Source: Chachezhania antarctica (lineage in GTDB: Bacteria > Pseudomonadota > Alphaproteobacteria > Rhodobacterales > Rhodobacteraceae). Taken from it: a DNA stretch of 64,000 bases. The translations under genes were made by a program, and so were the position numbers. Every line of letters begins with the position of its first letter. Positions within the stretch are counted from its first letter, which is position 1. Below, in pieces: positions 8,771 through 17,698 of this stretch. Under the pieces are notes generated by a model that saw nothing but the letters and a program-made list of their open reading frames with translations, was not told where the DNA came from and did not search any database. The stretch covers positions 679,837-743,836 of the forward strand of contig NZ_QZEX01000002.1 of the NCBI RefSeq assembly GCF_003646465.1, in the 5' to 3' direction.

Positions 8771-9970
8771 ATGCCCATCGCCCATCGGACCCGTGCGTCG
8801 CAGCTGATCGGCCGGCTTGCGGCAGCGGCCCTTGCCGGCATGCTCGCCGCGACCGCGGTCGCCCAGCCCGCCCCGCCCAAGGTCGTCACGGCCCCTGTTG
8901 TCAGCCGCGAGATCGCGCAGGAGGCCGAGTTCATCGGCCGGGGCGAGGCCATCGACAAGGTCGACCTGACGGCCCGTGTCAGCGGCTACCTGAAAAGCCA
9001 GAACGCGCCCAGCGGAACCAACGTGAAAAGGGGCGACCTGCTGTTCCAGATCGACAGCGACATGTACCAGGCGGTGCTGGAAGCGCGGCAGGCCGATGTG
9101 GCACAGGCCAAGGCCAGCCTTGAAAACGCGCAGCTGGACCTGAAGCGCAAACAGGAACTGCTGACACGCCAGACCGTGTCCCAGGCCGATGTCGATACCG
9201 CCACGGCCGCCGAAAAGGTCGCCGCAGCACAGGTCGCCGCGGCCGAAGCCGCGGCCCGGCAGGCCCAGCTCGATGTCAGCTATACCAAGATCACCGCCCC
9301 CTTCGACGGCCGGATCGGCCGCGCGCAGGTCAGCGTCGGCGCGCTGATCAGCCCGACATCGGGTCCGCTGGCAACACTTGTGAAGGAAGCGCCGATCTAT
9401 GTCGCATTTTCGGTCAGCGACCGGACGCTGATCGATGTCATGCAGCAGGTCGGCACGACCTCCCCCCAGGTGCCCGACGGTGGCGCCGGGGCGAAAGTCT
9501 ATGTGGAGCTTGCGAACGGCACCCGCCTGAAGCAACCGGGCAAGATCGCCTATATCGACAACCGGATCGACCCGGCCACGGGCGCCATCACCGTGCGGGC
9601 GCAGTTCGACAACGAACAGGGCCTGATCTTCGACGGCGGGTTCGTCGATGTCTTCATCCAGTCGGAAACCCCGGTCACGCGCCTGCTTGTGCCGCAGACG
9701 GCCATCAGCCGAGATCAGAAGGGCTCGTTCGTTCTCGTGGTGAGCAGCGACAACCTCGTGCAGCAGCGCTATGTCCAGACGGGATCACAGAACGGGACCG
9801 ATATGGTCATCCTCGACGGGCTGCGCGAGGGCGAGCAGGTGATCATACAGGGCCTGCAGAAGGTCCGGCCCGGCGCGACAGTTGAAACCGTGGCAGCCCC
9901 TGCGCCAAACAACGGCACGGACAACACGGCGACCACCGATGCCGCCGCTCCCAAGACCGATAGCGAGTAG
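8771..9970 (+). CDS. RND efflux periplasmic adaptor (membrane fusion protein)
   Basis: This 399-residue AcrA/MexA-type adaptor links the inner-membrane pump encoded next to it to an outer-membrane channel. It has an N-terminal signal (ALAGMLAATAVAQ), a lipoyl half (DLTARVSGYL), a coiled-coil hairpin rich in Ala, Gln and Lys (about residues 100-175), the second lipoyl half (ITAPFDGRIGRAQVSVG), then beta-barrel and membrane-proximal domains. There is no lipobox cysteine, so it is probably not a lipoprotein. The pump gene starts five bases after the stop. No TetR-type repressor or outer-membrane factor is adjacent, so regulation and the TolC partner must be encoded elsewhere. Confidence 0.93.
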   Translation: MPIAHRTRASQLIGRLAAAALAGMLAATAVAQPAPPKVVTAPVVSREIAQEAEFIGRGEAIDKVDLTARVSGYLKSQNAPSGTNVKRGDLLFQIDSDMYQAVLEARQADVAQAKASLENAQLDLKRKQELLTRQTVSQADVDTATAAEKVAAAQVAAAEAAARQAQLDVSYTKITAPFDGRIGRAQVSVGALISPTSGPLATLVKEAPIYVAFSVSDRTLIDVMQQVGTTSPQVPDGGAGAKVYVELANGTRLKQPGKIAYIDNRIDPATGAITVRAQFDNEQGLIFDGGFVDVFIQSETPVTRLLVPQTAISRDQKGSFVLVVSSDNLVQQRYVQTGSQNGTDMVILDGLREGEQVIIQGLQKVRPGATVETVAAPAPNNGTDNTATTDAAAPKTDSE

Positions 9971-9975
9971 CGCGG

Positions 9976-12900
9976 ATGTTCTCGGCCCTTTTCATCGACC
10001 GCCCGAAGCTGGCGATGGTCATCTCGCTGGTGCTGACGATCATGGGCGCCATCGGGTACTTCGCCCTGCCCGTCGCCCAGTTCCCCAACATCACGCCGCC
10101 GGTCGTGAACGTATCCGCAACTTACACCGGGGCCAGTGCCGAAACGGTCGAAACCTCGGTCGCGGCACCGATCGAGGCGCAGGTGAACGGCGTCGACGGG
10201 ATGATGTACATGACATCGACCTCGTCGGATTCGGGGTCTTATTCGCTGACCGTCCTGTTCGAGATCGGGACCGATCCCGACATCGCCGCCGTCAACGTGC
10301 AGAACCGCGTGGCGCAGGCCACTCCGTCGCTGCCATCCGACGTGACCCAATCGGGCGTGGTGACCGAACTGGCCGCCACCGACATGCTGATGGTCGTGGG
10401 GCTGGTGTCGCCCAAGGATTCCTACGACGCGATCTTCCTGTCGAACTATGCCGCGATCAACATCGTCGATGCGCTCTCGCGTGTGGACGGGGTGGGCAAG
10501 GTCCAGCTGTTCACGCAGCAGGACTATGCCATGCGGATGTGGCTGAAACCCGACACGATGGCGGGGCTTGGCCTTGTGCCATCGGACGTGATCGCCGCGA
10601 TCCAGGACCAGAACATCGAAGTCTCGGCTGGCCAGATCGGCGCGCCGCCGATCCCGGAAGGACAGGCCTTCCAGTACACGATCAAGGCGCAGGGGCGGCT
10701 GACCACGGCAGAGGAATTCGGCAACATCATCGTGCGCACCGGAGAAAACGGGGCCATCGTGCAGGTCAAGGACATCGCCCGGGTCGAACTGGGTGCCAGC
10801 TTCTACGGGGCCTCGGGCCATTACGACGGCCAGCCGGCCACCGTGATGGCGCTTTACCAGACGCCCGGCGCCAATGCGCTGGCGGTGGCCGAGGCGGCCA
10901 CCGCCGAACTGGAACGGCTGGCCGGGAACTTCCCCGACGATATCGATTACGTCATCCCGATGAACGCGACCGATTTCGTCGTGCAATCGATGAACGACGT
11001 GATCCTGACCCTGGGAATGACGTTCGCGCTGGTCGTGGCGGTGGTGTTTGTCTTCCTTGGCAATGCCCGCGCGACGCTGATCCCCATGGTAGCGATCCCC
11101 GTGTCGCTGATCGGCACGCTGGCCTTCCTGCTGGTTTTTGGCATGTCGCTCAACACGATTTCCATGTTCGCGCTGGTGCTGGCCATCGGCATCGTCGTGG
11201 ATGACGCGATTATCGTCGTGGAAAACGTCGAACGCATCATGCGCGAGGAAGGGCTGGATGCCCGGGCCGCCACCCGCAAGGCGATGGGCCAGATCACCGG
11301 GCCCATCATCGCCACGTCGCTGGTATTGCTGGCCGTCTTCGCGCCCGTGGGCTTCATGCCCGGCATCGCGGGCAAGCTCTATTCCCAGTTCGCGGTCACG
11401 ATCTCGGTCGCGGTCGTGATTTCGTCCATCAACGCGCTGACCCTGTCGCCCGCGCTGGCAGCACTGGTGCTGAAACCGTCGAGCGAACCGAAGGGCCTTC
11501 TGGCCGTCTTCGAGCGCGCCATCAGCGGGATGCGGTCGGTCTACGTGGGCATTGTTCGAACGATCCTGCGGGTCTCCATCGTGGCGCTTGTTGCCGTGGC
11601 CGGGCTGGCGGCAGCGACAACATTCCTGCTGGACCGCACGTCGACAGGGTTCATCCCGCTGGAAGACAACGGCATCCTTTTCGTCGACATGCAGCTCCCC
11701 GATGCGGCGGCATTGGACCGGACCGAAGCCGTCGCCCGCCGCGTGGCCCAAGACGTGGCCGGCATCGACGGCGTGCGCAGCACGGTGCAGGTCTCGGGCT
11801 ACAGCTTCCTGAACGGACAGGCGCCCAACGCGGCCATGGTGATCGTCGACCTTAAACCATGGGACGATCGGCAGACCGAGGCGCTGAGCGCGCAAGGCAT
11901 CCTCGACCAGATCAACGCCATCGCGGCGCAGGAGGTTTCCGCCCGCATCGTCGCCTTCAACCCGCCGCCGATCCCGGGGCTGGGTCTGAGTTCCGGGGTC
12001 GAGATGCAGGTGCAGCAGACAGATGGCGGCACTCCGCAGGATCTGGCCGCGGCCGTGGGGTCGCTCGTCTATGCCGCCAACCAGCGGTCCGAAATCGCGC
12101 AGAGCTATTCCAGCTTCTCGGCCGCCGTGCCGCAGATCCAGCTGGATCTCGACCGCGAGAAGGCCAAGCTGCTGGGCGTGGCCGTGTCGGACGTGTTCCT
12201 GACGCTGCAAAGCTACCTGGGTTCGTTCTACGTCAACGACTTCAACCGCTTCGGCCGGGTCTACCGCGTGATGATCCAGGCGGAAGGCGCCTATCGCGAC
12301 AAGATCGAGGATATCGACAGCCTGTATGTCCGCTCCGCCGGCGGCGACATGGTGCGCCTGTCCACGCTGGTCGAGGTCAAGGACGTGCTGGGCCCGTCGA
12401 CCCTGACGCGGCACAACCAGTTCCGGTCGGCCTCGGTCACCGGGGTGCAGGCCGAAGGGCTGTCCACGGGCGATGCGATCCGGGTGATGGAGGAAGTGGC
12501 CCAGACCGCCCTGCCCGACGGCTACACCTACCAGTGGACCGGCGCGGCACTGCAGCAGCAGGGCACGTCGGGCACTATCCTAGCGCTTCTGGGGCTGGCG
12601 ATCCTGTTCGGCTACCTGTTCCTTGTGGGCCAGTACGAAAGCTGGACCATGCCGATGGCGATCATCCTGTCGGTGCTAGTGGCGCTGTTCGGGGCCGTGG
12701 CCGCGGTGGCTGTCGCGGGGAGCGACATCAACCTCTATACCCAGATCGGGATGATCATGCTTGTGGGGATGGCGTCGAAGAACGGCATCCTGATCGTGGA
12801 ATTCGCGATGCAGGAGCGCGCCACCGGCAAGACCATTTCCGAAGCCGCCGCCATCGCCGCGCACCAGCGGTTCCGCGCGGTGATGATGACGGCGCTGTCG

Positions 12901-13137
12901 TTCCTTCTGGGTGTGGTACCGCTGGTCATCGCATCGGGCGCGGGTGCTGCCAGCCAGAAGGCGCTGGGGATCGCCGTCTTCGGCGGCATGCTCGCCGCTG
13001 CCACACTTGGTGTGCTGGTGGTGCCGGGGCTGTTCGCCGTGATGCAATGGTCGCGCGAGACGGTGAAATCGAAGCTGGGCGTCGGCAAGGCAGCGCCGGA
13101 GGATACTGTCGCGAGCCAGCCGTCGTCCGGGACATAA
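9976..13137 (+). CDS. RND multidrug efflux transporter (AcrB/MexB family, HAE1)
   Basis: This inner-membrane proton antiporter of 1053 residues is full length for the HAE1 family. It opens with MFSALFIDRPKLAMVI, as is standard. Two large periplasmic loops separate 12 membrane helices. The proton-relay aspartate pair is present in TM4 (AIGIVVDDAIIVVENVE), and the TM10 lysine lies in GMASKNGILIVEF. It forms an operon with the adaptor gene upstream. Drug specificity cannot be read from the sequence. Confidence 0.95.
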   Translation: MFSALFIDRPKLAMVISLVLTIMGAIGYFALPVAQFPNITPPVVNVSATYTGASAETVETSVAAPIEAQVNGVDGMMYMTSTSSDSGSYSLTVLFEIGTDPDIAAVNVQNRVAQATPSLPSDVTQSGVVTELAATDMLMVVGLVSPKDSYDAIFLSNYAAINIVDALSRVDGVGKVQLFTQQDYAMRMWLKPDTMAGLGLVPSDVIAAIQDQNIEVSAGQIGAPPIPEGQAFQYTIKAQGRLTTAEEFGNIIVRTGENGAIVQVKDIARVELGASFYGASGHYDGQPATVMALYQTPGANALAVAEAATAELERLAGNFPDDIDYVIPMNATDFVVQSMNDVILTLGMTFALVVAVVFVFLGNARATLIPMVAIPVSLIGTLAFLLVFGMSLNTISMFALVLAIGIVVDDAIIVVENVERIMREEGLDARAATRKAMGQITGPIIATSLVLLAVFAPVGFMPGIAGKLYSQFAVTISVAVVISSINALTLSPALAALVLKPSSEPKGLLAVFERAISGMRSVYVGIVRTILRVSIVALVAVAGLAAATTFLLDRTSTGFIPLEDNGILFVDMQLPDAAALDRTEAVARRVAQDVAGIDGVRSTVQVSGYSFLNGQAPNAAMVIVDLKPWDDRQTEALSAQGILDQINAIAAQEVSARIVAFNPPPIPGLGLSSGVEMQVQQTDGGTPQDLAAAVGSLVYAANQRSEIAQSYSSFSAAVPQIQLDLDREKAKLLGVAVSDVFLTLQSYLGSFYVNDFNRFGRVYRVMIQAEGAYRDKIEDIDSLYVRSAGGDMVRLSTLVEVKDVLGPSTLTRHNQFRSASVTGVQAEGLSTGDAIRVMEEVAQTALPDGYTYQWTGAALQQQGTSGTILALLGLAILFGYLFLVGQYESWTMPMAIILSVLVALFGAVAAVAVAGSDINLYTQIGMIMLVGMASKNGILIVEFAMQERATGKTISEAAAIAAHQRFRAVMMTALSFLLGVVPLVIASGAGAASQKALGIAVFGGMLAAATLGVLVVPGLFAVMQWSRETVKSKLGVGKAAPEDTVASQPSSGT

Positions 13138-13173
13138 GGAGGCGTTCGGAGAGGTTCATGCGCGCCGGGATTT

Positions 13174-13638
13174 CTAGTCCGTCGCGAGCCCTTCCGCGAC
13201 GGTCTTCCCCGTGTCGAACAACGCCTCGAGCGCCGCTTTCTCCGCCGTCGGATCAAGGTTGAGAACGGTCCCGCCCTGCGCAAGGTGATCCGCGAACACG
13301 TGTCCGACCGAGTGGGTCGCGGCACCGGCAAGGATCTTGATCTCGCTTGCATTGCCGGTGTCCGGAGGAGGCTTCGACGGGGTGGTATCATCCTTCGCAG
13401 CCAGTTCGGGAGCAATATGTTCGAGCAACGCCCGGATCAGTCGGCGCGCGGTTTCTGTCTGGAACTCGGTATCGTAGAGCTCGCACAGCTGGAAAGTCAT
13501 CCTCGTCTGCACACCCAGAATGGCGGCGGCGTAGATGTTCCACACCGGAAACGTGGCCGACGCCATCGCAGTCTCGACGCCGGACCGGACGATCGCGTCG
13601 GCACTGGCGTTGCGGTTGTCTTCGGTCGTGTGGTTCAT
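13174..13638 (-). CDS. Conserved hypothetical protein, possibly DUF697-like
   Basis: This 154-residue protein has an N-terminal half with a mildly hydrophobic helical pair (TFPVWNIYAAAILGVQTRM then QLCELYDTEF). That pattern recalls the DUF697/YcjF-type helical domain, where a P-x-x-N-I membrane-proximal segment precedes a helix ending in L-x-x-L-Y. A low-complexity proline-rich linker (about residues 85-95) separates it from a second helical part. It converges with the RND pump gene, with 36 bases between stops. Function is unknown and the family assignment is by eye only. Confidence 0.6.
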   Translation of the reverse strand: MNHTTEDNRNASADAIVRSGVETAMASATFPVWNIYAAAILGVQTRMTFQLCELYDTEFQTETARRLIRALLEHIAPELAAKDDTTPSKPPPDTGNASEIKILAGAATHSVGHVFADHLAQGGTVLNLDPTAEKAALEALFDTGKTVAEGLATD

Positions 13639-13728
13639 GGATACCCCCCCGAGTGAACGGAAACAGAGTTCCGCGCACAGCTCAATGCGTTGACGGCCGA
13701 AAAGTGCATCGCTGGCGCAGGACAGGCC

Positions 13729-14205
13729 CTAGCCTTCCTGGACAGCCCTGTCCCGCGACCGGAAATCTTCAACGATGTTCGCCGGGATCGGGAAGCGGCC
13801 CGCGCCGTCCCGCATAAGGAACACGATCACGCAGGACATCGTCGCCCGGCATGTACCGCCCGCCCAGATCTGCTGGTCGCAGGTGTAGGACGACGTGCGG
13901 AACTTCGCGATGCGGCAGGTGGCGACATAGCTTTCACCGCGCAGCGTCTCCTGCAGGAACCTGAGCGAGAAGGAATGCACAACGCCGCGGGGCCTGTCTT
14001 CGCCCCAGACAGGCATCAGGAACCGGGTGTTGTATTCGACACGCAGCGTTTCGAACCATTCCACGTAGGCCTTGTTGTTCACGTGGTTCTGATTGTCGAG
14101 CTCGGCAAAGCGGACCCTGTCGGCAATGGCCAGCGGCTGCGCTTCGGGGAGACCGAAGGCAAGTTGTTCTTCAGGTGTCAGCGGGGTGTTGTAGCGAATG
14201 TCCAT
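13729..14205 (-). CDS. Hot-dog acyl-CoA thioesterase
   Basis: This 158-residue thioesterase of the 4HBT/YbgC hot-dog superfamily probably hydrolyses an acyl- or aroyl-CoA. The signature is RFAELDNQNHVNNKAYVEWFE near residue 35, with the catalytic-site aspartate and conserved H-x-N-N. The ATG at 14205 begins MDIRYNTPL; further upstream the frame runs back into livF and is not coding. It lies 70 bases downstream of livF on the same strand and probably ends that operon. A second hot-dog thioesterase is divergent from the other end of the transporter. The pairing hints that the imported compound is metabolised through a CoA ester. Confidence 0.85.
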   Translation of the reverse strand: MDIRYNTPLTPEEQLAFGLPEAQPLAIADRVRFAELDNQNHVNNKAYVEWFETLRVEYNTRFLMPVWGEDRPRGVVHSFSLRFLQETLRGESYVATCRIAKFRTSSYTCDQQIWAGGTCRATMSCVIVFLMRDGAGRFPIPANIVEDFRSRDRAVQEG

Positions 14206-14275
14206 CGCACGCGGATTAGCCCCGCGCCAACCATTGCTCAAGCGGCGTTGCAACGCGCCCGGCCCACCTGTGGCG

Positions 14276-14983
14276 TCAGAAGCCCAGGTAACGCTGCCGC
14301 ACCTCGGCATCCGCCTGAAGCTGGACGCCGGTGCCCGCCCATTCCACCTGCCCCCGCTGGACGATGAAATGCCGGTCGGCGATGCGCAGAAGGTCCGACA
14401 GATTCTTGTCCACCACAAGGATCGACATGCCCTGCTTGCGGATTTCCGTCAGGGCCGCCCAGATCTTCTGGCGCACCAGCGGCGCCAGCCCTTCGGTCGC
14501 CTCGTCAAGGATCAGAAGCCGCGGGTTGGTCATCAGCGCGCGGCCGATGGCCAGCATCTGCTGTTCGCCCCCGGACAGAAGGTTGCCCATCGACCCGGTT
14601 CGCGCCTCAAGCTCCGGGAACAGCGTGAAGACGCGGTCGATCGTCCACGGATCGGCCAGCCCCAGATGGTTCGACGCGGTAGCCACTAGGTTTTCCATCA
14701 TCGACAGGTTCGGGAAAATCTGCCTTCCTTCGGGCACCAGCCCCAGCCCGAGGTTGGCGATGCGATAGCTGTCGCGGCCCACCAGTTCTTCTCCCTCGAA
14801 GGCGATGGAGCCTCCGGTCGCCTTCACGATCCCCATGATCGTGTTGATCGTTGTGGTCTTGCCCATGCCGTTGCGGCCCAGAAGCGTGCCGACCTGCCCC
14901 GCCTCAAGGCTGAAATCCATGCCGAAGAGCGCCTGCGACGTGCCGTAATGCGCGGTGAGGCCGGTGACCTTCAGCATCGTCAT
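14276..14983 (-). CDS. livF: LIV-type ABC transporter ATPase LivF
   Basis: This 235-residue cytoplasmic ATPase of the hydrophobic amino acid/aromatic acid uptake family drives import with LivG. Walker A is GRNGMGKTT, the ABC signature is LLSGGEQQM and Walker B is LLILDEATEG. The length is normal. It starts with an ATGA overlap on livG. Related transporters carry branched-chain amino acids, amides, urea, benzoate derivatives or other aromatic acids, so the gene symbol gives the subfamily and not a proven substrate. Confidence 0.92.
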   Translation of the reverse strand: MTMLKVTGLTAHYGTSQALFGMDFSLEAGQVGTLLGRNGMGKTTTINTIMGIVKATGGSIAFEGEELVGRDSYRIANLGLGLVPEGRQIFPNLSMMENLVATASNHLGLADPWTIDRVFTLFPELEARTGSMGNLLSGGEQQMLAIGRALMTNPRLLILDEATEGLAPLVRQKIWAALTEIRKQGMSILVVDKNLSDLLRIADRHFIVQRGQVEWAGTGVQLQADAEVRQRYLGF

Positions 14984-15723
14984 TCCTCACCCAGGTAGGC
15001 GTGCTGCACGGCCTCGTTCGCGCGGATCTCGTCCGGTGTGCCGGTGGCGATGATGTGGCCGTAGACCAGCACGGAAATCCTGTCGGCCAGCGCAAAGACC
15101 GCGTCCATGTCGTGTTCGATCAGCAGGATCGAATGGCGGCCCTTGATGGAGCGCAACAGCTCCACCATCTGCACCGATTCCTCGGCCCCCAGCCCGGCCA
15201 TCGGTTCGTCCAGCAGCATCAGTTCGGCCTTGGCGCCCAGAGCTATGGCGATCTCCATCTTCCGGTGTTCGCCATGGGACAGTGCGACGGTGGGCCTGTC
15301 AGCCTTGTCCGCCAACCCGACCCGGTCCAGTAGCGCTAGCGCGCCGTCGCGCAGGGCCTTGTCCTTGCGCACGGCGCGAATGAAGCGGAAGGAATGGCCC
15401 TGCTTGGCCCGCAGCGCCAGGGTGACATTGTCGATGACGCTCATCTCCATCACCAGCGAGGTGATCTGGAACGACCGCGCGATGCCCAAGGGCGCGCGCC
15501 TGTAGGCCGGCAGCCGGGTGATGTCGCGGTCCTTGTAGGTAATGCGGCCCGTGTCCGGGAATTGCAGGCCCGACAACTGGCCGATCAGCGTTGTCTTGCC
15601 CGCGCCGTTGGGGCCGATGATGGCGTGCAGTTCGCCCGTTTCGACGCCAAGCGTCAGGTTGTCGGTCGCCGTGATGCCGCCGAAGCTCTTGTTCAGGCCG
15701 TCCACGCGCAGGATCTGGGTCAT
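14980..15723 (-). CDS. livG: LIV-type ABC transporter ATPase LivG
   Basis: This 247-residue ATPase is the larger partner of LivF. Walker A is GPNGAGKTT, the signature region is ALSHGEHRKMEIA with the LSHGE variant common in LivG, and Walker B is LMLLDEPMAGLG. Its C terminus ends NEAVQHAYLGEE, the classic LivG tail. It is coupled to livM upstream and livF downstream by four-base overlaps. Confidence 0.93.
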   Translation of the reverse strand: MTQILRVDGLNKSFGGITATDNLTLGVETGELHAIIGPNGAGKTTLIGQLSGLQFPDTGRITYKDRDITRLPAYRRAPLGIARSFQITSLVMEMSVIDNVTLALRAKQGHSFRFIRAVRKDKALRDGALALLDRVGLADKADRPTVALSHGEHRKMEIAIALGAKAELMLLDEPMAGLGAEESVQMVELLRSIKGRHSILLIEHDMDAVFALADRISVLVYGHIIATGTPDEIRANEAVQHAYLGEE

Positions 15724-16685
15724 TCGCCCTCCCCCTTCTTGCCGGACAGCAGCCCCGTCAGCCCGCCGCGGATGTACAGGACGACAAGGATCAGGAAGAG
15801 ACCGAAGGGCAGATGCCAGTAGACGGTCCAGGAGGACAGCACTTCCTCGAGCACGATGAACATCGTGGCACCGATGATCGGACCCGCGAGTGTCGAGGCG
15901 CCGCCAAGGATGACCATGAACATCAGCTCGCCCGACCGCGTCCAGTCCATCATCTCGGGGCTAATGAACGTGGTGAAGTTGCCCAGCAGCGCGCCGGCAT
16001 AGCCGCAGATCGCGCCCGAGATCACGTAGGCCACCAGCTGGTAGGCGTAGACGTTGTAGCCCAGCGTCGCCATCCGTTCTTCATTGCCCTTGCCGCCCTG
16101 CAGGACCATCCCGAAGCGCGACCGCACGATCATCCGCACGAACAGGACAACGACCAGCAGCGACACCCAGCACAGCCCGTACAGCTGCAGCGGATCGTCC
16201 AGATCGATCAGCGGGAATTCCGACCGCGTGTCGATGACCAGCCCGTCATCCCCGCCATATTCCTCGATCGACACGATGCCGTAGTAGATCATCTGCGCGA
16301 AGGCCATCGTGATCATGATGAAGTAGACGCCGCGCGTCCGCAGGCAGATCATCCCCGTGATCAGCGCGAAGAAGGCGGTGACGCCGATGGCCAGCCCGAA
16401 CTGCGTGAACCCGTTGGTGACGGCGATGGCGTCCATGCCCCCGTACAGCCAGTGATAGGCCGGGATGCCCACGGCATAGGCCCCCAAGCCAACGAAAGCG
16501 GCGTGGCCGAAGGACACGAGGCCCCCGAAGCCCAGCACAAGGTTCAGCGAACTGGCGGCGATGGCCAGGATCACCAGCCGCGTGGCGAGATCCATCCAGA
16601 AATACTGCCCCGTCCAGATGAACAGGGGCGGCAGCACCGCCAGCAGGGCCAGCATGATGACGGCGATCCAGTCCTGTCGTGTCAT
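15720..16685 (-). CDS. livM: LIV-type ABC transporter permease LivM
   Basis: This 321-residue inner-membrane permease has about nine hydrophobic segments. The LivM-family stretch LVLGFGGLVSFGHAAFVGLGAYA lies near residue 50, and the permease loop with conserved E and G is around NEERMATLGYNVYAYQLVAYV. It pairs with LivH to form the channel. Its start overlaps the livH stop by one base (TGATG). Confidence 0.93.
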   Translation of the reverse strand: MTRQDWIAVIMLALLAVLPPLFIWTGQYFWMDLATRLVILAIAASSLNLVLGFGGLVSFGHAAFVGLGAYAVGIPAYHWLYGGMDAIAVTNGFTQFGLAIGVTAFFALITGMICLRTRGVYFIMITMAFAQMIYYGIVSIEEYGGDDGLVIDTRSEFPLIDLDDPLQLYGLCWVSLLVVVLFVRMIVRSRFGMVLQGGKGNEERMATLGYNVYAYQLVAYVISGAICGYAGALLGNFTTFISPEMMDWTRSGELMFMVILGGASTLAGPIIGATMFIVLEEVLSSWTVYWHLPFGLFLILVVLYIRGGLTGLLSGKKGEGE

Positions 16686-17608
16686 CAGCGCACCTTCGGA
16701 GGGAAAAGGCCCTGCGGGCGGAAGGCCAGCACCGCGGCCATGATGATGTAGATGAGCATCGCCGAAATGGCGGGCGCCGCGTTCTCCGCCGCCTCGGACG
16801 ACATCACCAGCTTGAAGAGGTCATCGATGAAGGACCGCCCCAGCGTGTCGATCAGACCGATCAGGATCGCGGCGACAAAGGCGCCCTTCATCGATCCGAT
16901 GCCGCCCACGATGATCACCACGAAGGCTGTGATGATGATCGAATGGCCCATGCCGATGGACGCCTCGGTAATCGGCGCGATCAGCATTCCGGCCAATCCC
17001 GCCAGCGCGGCCCCAAGGGCGAAGACAAGCGAGAACAGAAGCTGGATGTTGATCCCCAGGGCCGACACCATCGTCCGGTTCGATGCACCCGCCCGGATCA
17101 GCATGCCCAGCCGCGTGTAGTTCACCAGCCAGAAGAGCCCCCCTGCCGCCGCCAGCCCGGCACCGATGATCACCAGCCGGAAGGTCGGGATCTGGATGCC
17201 GCCGGGAAGGGTCGTCTGGCCGTTCAGGCTGTCGGGCAAGGGCACCGACATGCCGGCCGGACCCCAGATCATGTGGGCCAGAGTCTCGAACACAAGGATC
17301 AGGCCGAAGGTCGCCAGCACCTGGTCCAGATGCCCGCGCGAATAAAGCGGCCGGGCCACCGTGCGTTCGACGACAAGTCCCACAACCGCCGTCAGCGGCA
17401 GCGCCAGCAGCACCGCCAGAACGAAATTGCCAAGCGCATAGGTCAGCGAGGCGCAGATGAAGGCGCCCACCATGTAAAGCGCCGCATGGGCAAGGTTTAC
17501 GAAATCCAGAATGCCGAAGACCAGCGTCAGGCCCGACGCGACAAGGAACAGCAAAAGCCCCAGCTGCACGCCGTTCAATGTCTGGATGATGAGCAGCGAT
17601 GCGTCCAC
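16685..17608 (-). CDS. livH: LIV-type ABC transporter permease LivH
   Basis: This 307-residue permease has the family opening LNGVQLGLLLFLVASGLTLVFG followed by DFVNLAHAALYMVGAF. Eight or so membrane helices follow, with the cytoplasmic coupling loop near NRTMVSALGINI. It is separated from the upstream binding-protein gene by 90 bases that contain a stable hairpin, an arrangement that usually lowers permease expression relative to the binding protein. Confidence 0.93.
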   Translation of the reverse strand: MDASLLIIQTLNGVQLGLLLFLVASGLTLVFGILDFVNLAHAALYMVGAFICASLTYALGNFVLAVLLALPLTAVVGLVVERTVARPLYSRGHLDQVLATFGLILVFETLAHMIWGPAGMSVPLPDSLNGQTTLPGGIQIPTFRLVIIGAGLAAAGGLFWLVNYTRLGMLIRAGASNRTMVSALGINIQLLFSLVFALGAALAGLAGMLIAPITEASIGMGHSIIITAFVVIIVGGIGSMKGAFVAAILIGLIDTLGRSFIDDLFKLVMSSEAAENAAPAISAMLIYIIMAAVLAFRPQGLFPPKVR

Positions 17609-17654
17609 GCGCGTCTCCTGTCCCGCTCTGAAATGACCGGCCCGGCGGCAGAAA

Positions 17655-17678
17655 GCCGGCCGGAAAGCTCCGGCCGGC
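17655..17678 (-). terminator. Attenuator hairpin between livK and livH
   Basis: A perfect 10-base-pair stem (17655-17664 with 17669-17678) with a four-base loop lies about 20 bases after the binding-protein stop. On the minus strand it is followed by TTTCT. Because the permease genes lie downstream on the same strand, it is more likely a partial terminator or mRNA-end stabiliser than a full stop. Confidence 0.6.
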
Positions 17679-17698
17679 CCTGTTTCAGATCACCGAAA

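Noticed and set aside
9769..12414. 881-residue minus-strand open frame opposite the RND pump
   Set aside because: Antisense to a full-length, motif-complete pump gene and of shadow-type composition.
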